A stretch of 64,000 nucleotides of DNA from Luteimonas sp. S4-F44 (GTDB lineage Bacteria > Pseudomonadota > Gammaproteobacteria > Xanthomonadales > Xanthomonadaceae), in the NCBI RefSeq assembly GCF_022637415.1, contig NZ_CP093340.1:2480001-2544000 (forward strand), written 5' to 3'. Position numbers and translations under genes: made by a program. Position 1 is the stretch's first letter; each line of letters begins with the position of its first letter. Shown piece after piece: positions 9,551-16,200 of the stretch. The notes under the pieces were generated by a model. That model searched no databases and had not been told where the DNA came from. It saw nothing but the letters and a program-made list of their open reading frames with translations.

Positions 9551-9797
9551 CACCGCCCTGCTCGAAGCGCTGCTGCACGCGCTCGCCGATGCACCGGACG
9601 GGGTCTCGCTGCCGCGGCTGTGCAAGCGTCTGGGCCTACGCATGAGTGTGCTGCTGCGCATGCTCGCCTACCTGGGCGAGGACACGATCGGCGGCGCCCA
9701 GGGCCTGGGCTGGGTCCGCACCGTCGATGACGGCGCGCGGACCCTGGCGATGCTGACCGACGCGGGCCGCCAGGCGCTGGAACGCGGCGACCGCTGA
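9522..9797 (+). CDS. Small winged-helix protein
   Basis: A 91-residue ORF with a GTG start that overlaps the 3' end of the oxidoreductase gene by 29 nt in another frame. ALADAPDGVSLPRLCKRLGL followed by SVLLRMLAYLGED reads as an HTH, and GWVRTVDDGARTLAMLTDAG as a wing and last helix, like MarR/ArsR-type winged helices without an effector domain. Homologues next to YdeP-type genes are common in Xanthomonadaceae, from memory. It may be a DNA-binding partner or a redox-enzyme accessory; its function is unknown. Confidence 0.7.
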   Translation: MTSPPPLSADTALLEALLHALADAPDGVSLPRLCKRLGLRMSVLLRMLAYLGEDTIGGAQGLGWVRTVDDGARTLAMLTDAGRQALERGDR

Positions 9798-9838
9798 GCG
9801 CCCCCGCTCTGCGGGAAACACCCACCACGCGATGCACC

Positions 9839-9863
9839 ACCTCCCCCGCGCTGCGGGGGAGGT
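9839..9863. terminator. Bidirectional hairpin between convergent genes
   Basis: A perfect 11-bp inverted repeat, ACCTCCCCCGC / GCGGGGGAGGT with a GCT loop, lies between the winged-helix gene (rightward) and the pectate lyase gene (leftward). There is no T-run, so it is either a stem-type terminator or a dispersed GC-rich palindrome common in this family. Confidence 0.5.
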
Positions 9864-9892
9864 CGGACCGCGCCCGCGGGCCGGGTGGGGGC

Positions 9893-12070
9893 TTACTGGC
9901 AGCCCGCCGGCGCCGCGGCGACGATCGCAGCGAACCCCGGCGTTGCCGGCGACAGGTACGGCGCCAGCCCGCCCTTGCCTGCGGTCGCGAACACGTAGCG
10001 CGCCAGGTCCATGTCGGCCGGCAGCCAGTTGTCCTCGAACAGGGCCAACGAGCGCGCATCGTAGAGCGCCAGCATGTCCGGCACCGCACCGACCGAGCGG
10101 GTCAGATCCCCGGGCACCCCGTGCGCCTGGCAATTGGCGTCCGAGTAGCGGACCACGCTGCCCTCCACGCGCAATCCCGACGTATCGCGCACGTCCCGCA
10201 GCAGCACGGCGATCCAGTCGTCGAGATCGTCGCCCTTGCTGTTGACGCTGTTGTTGAGCAGCAGGTTGTCCTCGAACGCCAGACGCCCGCCCACGCGCAC
10301 ACTCAGCACGTCCTTGCGATAGCCGTAGAAGACGTTGTTGAACAGATGCGATTGCCCGCGCCGCAGCAGCGGCACGCGACGCAGGCCGTTGTAGGCGCTG
10401 GCGCCGAACACGTCGTCGGTGGTCACGTACAGATTGTTGTGCACGGTGCTGGTGATCTGCGCGTCGATCGTGTGGCTGTCGCTCGCACCGTGCAGCGCGG
10501 CGCGCTTGACGTTGTGCAGCCGGTTGAACGACACGGTGATGTCGTACGCGCCGACCTTGACGTCGTAGGCCGAGTCACCGGTGTTCTCGAAGGTGTTCTG
10601 GTGGATCCAGATGTCGTGCGAGGCACCGGTCGAGCGCACCATGTCCGGGTCAAGATTATGGTCCTCGGTATGGCCAACACCGAAAAAGTGGTTGTTGGTG
10701 ACGATCACGTTGCGCGTGCTGTGGGTCGGACTGCCGCTGCTGTCGGCGCCGATCTTGAGGCCGCTGAAGATGAAGCGCGCATTCGCGCCGCGGCCGTCGA
10801 TCGTGGTGTTGTCGCGCACCATCGGCAGCTTGAGGGCATCGAGGCTCGCATCATTGAGCCGGGTATTGAAGAAGGTGTCCTCGCACGCGGCCGTCGATAC
10901 GCCCCGATTGCTGCACCACAGCCGGTGATCGCGGCACTCGGCGACGCTGGCATTGCCCAGCGCGTTGCGCACCTTCGGGTCCTCACAGCCGTTGCGGTAC
11001 ATGCCGATCTCGGTCGGCGCGGCAAAATCGACCTTGTCGAAGACGATCCAGGTCGGCGTGTCGGTTCCGATCGCCTGGAGGATCTGCTGCTCGGGCGACA
11101 CAGCGCCGCTCTTGGTGATCACCACCAACGTGCTGCCGCCGGCCGGCGCATAGCCACCGGTGGTGCGGTGTCCGAAGCCGACCGGGCTGCCCAGCGAGTC
11201 GGACAGACACTGGACGATCGCCTGGTCGCTGGTTAGCACCGGGGACTGCCGCCAGTTCATCGACGGGGTCTCCAGCAGTTGCCTGCAGGCCGCGGCGATT
11301 CCACTGCCCGGTCCGCCGCCTCCGCCGTCGCCGCCACCCGACGCGACCGTCACTGCGACCGGGGCCGACTCGTAGGCGGTGCCGCTGTCGTCGAACACAC
11401 GGACCCAGTAGAAGTACGTGCCCGCGGCCAGGCCCGCATCGGCGTAGCTGCCGCCGACCACGTGGTCGGCCACGAGCGTGCGCCCTGCCGGATCGGCATC
11501 GCCGTCGCGATAGACCTGCTGGCGCGTCGGCGTCCCGCCACCGACCGACCATGTCAGTTGCGCGGTCGCGCCCGATGCGCTGGCCGACAGGGTCACCGTC
11601 CAGGGTGTGCCGGGCGGATTGGCGGCGCCACCGTCGGCATAGGTCTCGAACTCCGCGACTGCGGGCGTGCCGTTCGCGCTGATGATCTCGAAGTTGAGCT
11701 TGCTCAGCGAGACAGGCGCGAACGCGATCGTGCCGGCGCCATTGCCGGTCGCCAGCACCTGGCCATTGCCATTGTTCACCAGCCGCCAGTTGCCGATGCG
11801 TCCCTGCTGACCCGTCGGCTCGCGGATCACTGCCGCGCCCACCGTCCGCGCGGCACTCCACTTGACAGAGATCCGCCCGGTCGTGCCGCTCGGCGACCAC
11901 CACGTGCCGGGATCACCGTCGATGACGTTGCCGTAACTCGTTCCACCGCCCTTGCTCGAGCCATCGGCGCCCGCGCCCAGACTTAGATTGGGTCCTGTCT
12001 GTGCCTGGACGCCGCCTACGACGCACAGGCCCAGCGCCACCGCCAACAGCCACTGCCTTGTCGCGCTCAT
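9893..12070 (-). CDS. Secreted polysaccharide lyase family 1 (pectate lyase) with N-terminal beta-sandwich and FN3 domains
   Basis: A 725-residue protein whose start at 12070 follows a strong AGGAGGTGACGGA site. The signal peptide ends at GGVQAQ. Residues about 25-150 look like an F5/8C (discoidin)-like module, 155-250 a fibronectin type III domain, then a Gly/Asp linker (GGGDGGGGGPGSG), then a parallel beta-helix. The PL1 features DNTTIDGRGAN, NVIVTNNHF and HDIWIHQNTFEN are visible. It should cleave polygalacturonate by beta-elimination outside the cell. It is monocistronic. It complements the nearby xylan genes as a plant cell wall enzyme, but no xylan-type operator lies upstream. Confidence 0.9.
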   Translation of the reverse strand: MSATRQWLLAVALGLCVVGGVQAQTGPNLSLGAGADGSSKGGGTSYGNVIDGDPGTWWSPSGTTGRISVKWSAARTVGAAVIREPTGQQGRIGNWRLVNNGNGQVLATGNGAGTIAFAPVSLSKLNFEIISANGTPAVAEFETYADGGAANPPGTPWTVTLSASASGATAQLTWSVGGGTPTRQQVYRDGDADPAGRTLVADHVVGGSYADAGLAAGTYFYWVRVFDDSGTAYESAPVAVTVASGGGDGGGGGPGSGIAAACRQLLETPSMNWRQSPVLTSDQAIVQCLSDSLGSPVGFGHRTTGGYAPAGGSTLVVITKSGAVSPEQQILQAIGTDTPTWIVFDKVDFAAPTEIGMYRNGCEDPKVRNALGNASVAECRDHRLWCSNRGVSTAACEDTFFNTRLNDASLDALKLPMVRDNTTIDGRGANARFIFSGLKIGADSSGSPTHSTRNVIVTNNHFFGVGHTEDHNLDPDMVRSTGASHDIWIHQNTFENTGDSAYDVKVGAYDITVSFNRLHNVKRAALHGASDSHTIDAQITSTVHNNLYVTTDDVFGASAYNGLRRVPLLRRGQSHLFNNVFYGYRKDVLSVRVGGRLAFEDNLLLNNSVNSKGDDLDDWIAVLLRDVRDTSGLRVEGSVVRYSDANCQAHGVPGDLTRSVGAVPDMLALYDARSLALFEDNWLPADMDLARYVFATAGKGGLAPYLSPATPGFAAIVAAAPAGCQ

Positions 12071-12360
12071 CTCCGTCACCTCCTGCGAAGGGGGGCAAGC
12101 CCCGGAATTCGATCCACGAAACCGGATGCCGACGGATGGGGGGGGACCTGGAGTATGCCCACCGGAGCGCGCAATGACTACCGGGAGACAATCAATCGAA
12201 TCAATGTCTTGCGGACATTGCATCGGCGCGTGTGAGGGACGCCGCCAGGCCGCAGCGCAGCGCTTGCGATCCGGGCACGGACAACGTGGTGGCAGGTCAC
12301 GGCCGGCTCACAGCCGAGCCGCGAGGCTGGCGTGGTCGCTATCAACCACGGAGATCGACG

Positions 12361-12588
12361 ATGGGACTACTGAGATGGGTGGCGCTCGGCGCCGCAGGGG
12401 CGTTCGCTTACAACGCCTGGCAGAAGCGCCAGACCGCCGCCGGCGCAACGTCGGGCACGCTCGACGATGGCCGGAGCACGCCGCCGCACGGCGATGCGAT
12501 CAAGATCGGCGGACCCGATCGCGAAGTGCCCGACACACCGACGACGCGGCCGGCGCATTCGAGCCGCAGTTTCGGCGACGAGGACTGA
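12361..12588 (+). CDS. Small single-helix membrane protein, function unknown
   Basis: A 75-residue ORF starting at MGLLRWVALGAAGAFAYNAW after GGAGATCGACG. One N-terminal hydrophobic helix (residues 2-18) is followed by a basic patch (QKRQ) and a polar, disordered tail rich in Thr, Ser, Asp and Pro. The layout suggests a cytoplasmic-tail membrane anchor. I do not recognise a named domain. It is divergent from the pectate lyase gene, and an in-frame upstream extension to 12232 looks non-coding. Confidence 0.6.
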   Translation: MGLLRWVALGAAGAFAYNAWQKRQTAAGATSGTLDDGRSTPPHGDAIKIGGPDREVPDTPTTRPAHSSRSFGDED

Positions 12589-12610
12589 GCCGAATTGGCT
12601 GTCGCGTCGC

Positions 12611-12640
12611 GCCGCCGCATGGCGCGTGCGATGCGGCGGC
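12611..12640. terminator. Hairpin between convergent genes
   Basis: GCCGCCGCAT / ATGCGGCGGC form a perfect 10-bp inverted repeat around a 10-nt loop. It is followed at 12661-12693 by a second imperfect dyad (GTCCGCGATCG / CGATCACGCGGAC). They sit between the small membrane protein gene and the convergent epimerase gene, where termination is expected. No T-tract follows. Confidence 0.45.
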
Positions 12641-12714
12641 CCCTTGTATCCGCGACCTCGCGTCCGCGATCGCATGCATTCGATCACGCGGACAGGCGGC
12701 GCGGGTACGCACGA

Positions 12715-13554
12715 TCACTCCCACACCAGCTCGAACCACCGTGTCAGTCGTTCGCCGGGCGCCAGTCGGCGCGGCGCGAGGTTGAAGGCATCGGGTGGGC
12801 CGCTTTGCGGTTCGATGCAGGTCGCGTGCGGGGCGGCGTCGTACACGACCCGATGGTCGCAGTCCGAACGCAACCGCAATCGTTGATCGCCGCGATACAG
12901 GACGATGTCGTCGCTCCCGGGAAAACAGTCGTCCCAGGGGCCTGACGGCGCCGGGGTCAGCGGCAGTGTCGCGATGCCCTCCCCATCACGCGGATAGACC
13001 TGCGCTGGCGCGAAGTCCACACGTTCGGGTTTGCGGAACCAGGGATGCCAGCCGATCTCGGCCGGCATTGTGCGCGCGCCGGCCGCGAGCGATAGCGTCA
13101 GCCTCACCCGCCCCGGTGCGACTTCGATCCGCTGCGCCGCGGTGCCGCCGAACGGCCAAGCCGCGTCGGCCGGCAACGCCAGCGACAACGCGATCGCATC
13201 GGGCGTCTGCGTCTCGACCTGCCACGGCAACGCGAAGCCCACGCCATGGATCGCATGACCGCCGAAGTTCGTCGGCAGCACGTACGCGCGGCCGTCGAAC
13301 CGGAACCTGCCGCGGCGAATCCGCCCGACCCACGGCAGCATCGGATAGCAGCCCCAGGCGATCGTCGTCGGCCATCCGTCGTCGGGGCCGACCAGGTGCG
13401 CGACGCCCTCGTGCACGATCTGCGCGATGCGCCCGCCCGCTTCGGGCGCGACGTCGACCTCGGTCGCGCCGCTGCCGATGCGCAGCACCGGCCCCGGCGG
13501 CAGTGGCGCGGTCGCATCATTCCGGGCGCGCGGCCGGTCGGTCTCAGCCGCCAT
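12715..13554 (-). CDS. Aldose 1-epimerase family protein
   Basis: A 279-residue cytoplasmic protein of the GalM-like fold. It shows GCYPMLPWVGRIRRGRF, FGGHAIHGVGFALPW and the late Glu region THATCIEPQSGPPDAFN, matching conserved sites of aldose mutarotases (active-site His in HAIHG and Glu in CIEPQSG). These enzymes interconvert alpha and beta anomers of hexoses and pentoses. The start overlaps the preceding GH43 gene by 11 nt, making it the last gene of the leftward operon. Here it probably equilibrates xylose or arabinose released by GH43 enzymes. Confidence 0.88.
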   Translation of the reverse strand: MAAETDRPRARNDATAPLPPGPVLRIGSGATEVDVAPEAGGRIAQIVHEGVAHLVGPDDGWPTTIAWGCYPMLPWVGRIRRGRFRFDGRAYVLPTNFGGHAIHGVGFALPWQVETQTPDAIALSLALPADAAWPFGGTAAQRIEVAPGRVRLTLSLAAGARTMPAEIGWHPWFRKPERVDFAPAQVYPRDGEGIATLPLTPAPSGPWDDCFPGSDDIVLYRGDQRLRLRSDCDHRVVYDAAPHATCIEPQSGPPDAFNLAPRRLAPGERLTRWFELVWE

Positions 13555-14602
13555 AGGGCGCGATCGTGCGGATGCGGCCCTGGGGGTCGTGGTGCAGTTC
13601 GGTGACCTTGACGTCGCGCAGGTGGGTTACGCCGCCCGAGCGCAAGGCGTCGTGGTAGTACAGCCACCAGCGTCCCTCGAACTCGACGATCGAGTGCTGC
13701 GTCGTCCAGCCCACGACCGGCTCGAGCAGCACGCCCTGGTGGACGAAGGGCCCATACGGGCTGTCGCCGATCGCGTAGCACAACAGGTGCGTGTTGCCGG
13801 TCGAATACGACAGGTAGTAGTGACCGCCGTGGCGATGCAGCCACGGGCCTTCGAAGAAGCGGCGCGCGTGGTCGTCGGCGCGCAGCGGCTGGCCGTGCGC
13901 GTCGAGAATCGTCACTTCGCGCGTGGGCTCGGCGAGCCCGCGCATGTCGGCGCGTAGCCGCGCCACGCGCGGCCCCAATGCGGGTGCCGCACCGGTCGGT
14001 TCCTCGTGGGCCGCATCAAAGACGTCGTCGCGGTACTTCTGCAACTGCCCGCCCCAGATCCCGCCGAAGTACAGGTATTGCTCGCCGTCGTCGTCGGCGA
14101 ACACCGCCGGATCGATCGAGTACGTGCCGGCGATCGGTTCGGGATCGGGCACGAACGGACCTTCCGGCCGGTCGCCGACCGCCACGCCGATGCGGAACAG
14201 GCCGTCGGCGCGCTTGGCCGGGAAGTAGAAATAGTAGCGGCCATCGCGACAGGCGGCGTCGGGTGCCCACATCTGCCGCGCGGCCCACGGCACGTCGCGC
14301 ACATGCAATGCGCGGCCACAGTCCACGGCCTCGCCGCCCGGGTGCTCCTGACGCAGGACGTGGTAGTCCTCCATGCCGAAATGGCCGCCCTCATCGTCGA
14401 ACGGCGCACCGGCATCGATGTCGTGCGAGGGATAGATGTAGAGCTTGCCCTCGAACACGTGCGCCGACGGATCGGCGGTGTGGATGTGGGTCACCAGCGG
14501 CGTCGAGATCGCTCGCTCGGCGAGCGCCTGCAGGTCCGGCGCGGGCGTCGCATCGGCCGCCGGCGCACCGGCCGGCGGGACGTCGTCGGCGGGCGCAGTC
14601 AT
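13544..14602 (-). CDS. Glycoside hydrolase family 43 (cytoplasmic beta-xylosidase/arabinofuranosidase)
   Basis: A 352-residue enzyme with no signal peptide. The GH43 catalytic triad is visible: general base Asp44 (HTADPSAHVF), pKa-modulating Asp164 (TYSIDPAVFADDDG) and acid Glu251 (FFEGPWLHRHGG). Length fits a single five-bladed propeller without the C-terminal sandwich found in longer xylosidases. The start codon overlaps the stop of the upstream symporter gene (ATGA), so transport and hydrolysis of oligosaccharides are coupled. Xylo- or arabinoxylo-oligosaccharides are the likely substrate. Cleaving specificity within GH43 cannot be read from motifs. Confidence 0.92.
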   Translation of the reverse strand: MTAPADDVPPAGAPAADATPAPDLQALAERAISTPLVTHIHTADPSAHVFEGKLYIYPSHDIDAGAPFDDEGGHFGMEDYHVLRQEHPGGEAVDCGRALHVRDVPWAARQMWAPDAACRDGRYYFYFPAKRADGLFRIGVAVGDRPEGPFVPDPEPIAGTYSIDPAVFADDDGEQYLYFGGIWGGQLQKYRDDVFDAAHEEPTGAAPALGPRVARLRADMRGLAEPTREVTILDAHGQPLRADDHARRFFEGPWLHRHGGHYYLSYSTGNTHLLCYAIGDSPYGPFVHQGVLLEPVVGWTTQHSIVEFEGRWWLYYHDALRSGGVTHLRDVKVTELHHDPQGRIRTIAPYGG

Positions 14603-16086
14603 GCCGCCGCTCCGGCAGTGCGCGCACGACGCGCACCGAGCTCGTGTTCGATCCGGGTTTCCATCGGCTTGTCGATCTCGTAGAGGAACAGCAGGGCCAC
14701 GCCGGCCAGGAACGGCAGTGAGCAGTACACGCTCACCGCCAACCGGATGCCGTCGATCGCGGCGGCCGGTTGCGCGCTCGCGCCGGCCTCGTAGCCGTAG
14801 CGCGCCAGCACCGCGGCGACCAGCGCGCCGCCGATGCTCAGGCCGACTTTCAGGCCGCACAGCATGGCCGAGAAGATGATCGCGGTCGCTCGGCGGTCGT
14901 TCTTCCACTCCGACCAGTCGGCGACGTCGGCGATCATCGCCCACAGCAAGGGAATCGTGATGCCGTAGAAGAAGCCGTGCAGGATCTGCGAGCCGAATAC
15001 CAGGCCGATCGCATCGGGCGAGTAGAGATAGAACGCCAGCAGGAACAGGGTCGATATCGTCAGCGCGCCGCCGAACACATTGCGCTTGCCGAAGCGATTG
15101 GCCAGCGGCCGCGACAGCCCGATGCCCAGGATCATGCAAATGATGCCGCCGGCGTTGAACAGGCTGAAGGCCGAGGTTGGCGCGTCCTCCGGCCACAGAA
15201 AGCCCGCCATGCCGGCGCCGGTCAGCAACGCGTTGAGCCCGTCGATCGCGCGCTCGAAGCCCGTGCGCTCGAGGAACCCGGCCAGTGCGGTGGGGTCGAG
15301 GTAGTACTGGAAGTAGTAGATGGTCATGCCGCCCTTGAGGGCGAGCGCGACGAACACCAGGATCGTCAGCAGCAGCATCACCTGCCAGGGACGGTTGCGG
15401 GCCAGGTCGACCAAGTCCTGGCGCACGCCTGACGACTGCGCCGGTGTCGGCACGATGCGCTCGCGCGTGGTCGCGAACGTGATCAGGAAGAAGACCGTGC
15501 CGACGATTGCAAACAGCGTCATCACGCTCTCGAAGCCGCGCACCCGGTCGCCGTCGCCCAGGATCAGCACCAGCGGCAGCAGCAGCACCTGGATCACGAA
15601 CTGCGCGATCATCACCGCGACGAAGCGGTAGGCCGACAGGCTGTTGCGCTGGGCCATATTTCCGGTCAGCACGCCGCTGAGCGCGGCATAAGGCAGATTG
15701 TTGGCGCCGTAGACCAGCACCAGCAGCGTATAGGTCACCAGCGCATAGACCACCTTGCCGCGCTCGCCCAGTTCCGGCGTGCTAAAGGCCAGCAAGGCCA
15801 GCGCCCCGAACGGCACCGCCGTCCACAGGATCCACGGCCGGAACTTGCCCCAGCGTGTACGCGTGCGGTCGGCCAGCAGGCCGATCATCGGCGTGAACAC
15901 GAACGCGCCCAGCAAGCCGACGACGAAGATGATCGTCGCCGCCGTCGCCGCCGGCAGCGCATAGACGTCGGTGTAGAAGAACGCCAGGTAGGTGATCAGC
16001 GTCTGGAAGATCAGGTTCGCGGCCAGATCACCAAGGCTGTAGCCGACCTTCTCCCTGACCGAGAGGATCTGCGATGCGTTGCTCAT
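14599..16086 (-). CDS. GPH-family sugar:cation symporter
   Basis: A 495-residue membrane protein starting at MSNASQILSVREKVGYSLGD, with the N-terminal GYSLGDLAANL and DRTRTRWGKFRPWILW motifs of glycoside-pentoside-hexuronide symporters (XynP/MelB-like) and about twelve helices. WAMIADVADWSEWKNDRRAT is another family hallmark. It lies 114 nt downstream of the TonB receptor and overlaps GH43 by four bases, so it probably moves xylo-oligosaccharides from periplasm to cytoplasm. The substrate is inferred from the operon. Confidence 0.92.
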   Translation of the reverse strand: MSNASQILSVREKVGYSLGDLAANLIFQTLITYLAFFYTDVYALPAATAATIIFVVGLLGAFVFTPMIGLLADRTRTRWGKFRPWILWTAVPFGALALLAFSTPELGERGKVVYALVTYTLLVLVYGANNLPYAALSGVLTGNMAQRNSLSAYRFVAVMIAQFVIQVLLLPLVLILGDGDRVRGFESVMTLFAIVGTVFFLITFATTRERIVPTPAQSSGVRQDLVDLARNRPWQVMLLLTILVFVALALKGGMTIYYFQYYLDPTALAGFLERTGFERAIDGLNALLTGAGMAGFLWPEDAPTSAFSLFNAGGIICMILGIGLSRPLANRFGKRNVFGGALTISTLFLLAFYLYSPDAIGLVFGSQILHGFFYGITIPLLWAMIADVADWSEWKNDRRATAIIFSAMLCGLKVGLSIGGALVAAVLARYGYEAGASAQPAAAIDGIRLAVSVYCSLPFLAGVALLFLYEIDKPMETRIEHELGARRARTAGAAA

Positions 16087-16200
16087 TGTGTCGGTGTTCC
16101 CCACTGCTCCCTGACGGCACCGGCGCGGTGCCCGCATCGCCAAGGCACCTGCGCACCGACGTCCGGGAGGATGACGCCGGCGCGCAGGGCCCGCCCTGCC

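Noticed and set aside
8015..9661. 548-codon frame antisense to the oxidoreductase
   Set aside because: Its translation is rich in Arg, His and Val with no recognisable motif, while the opposite strand encodes an intact YdeP-type enzyme.
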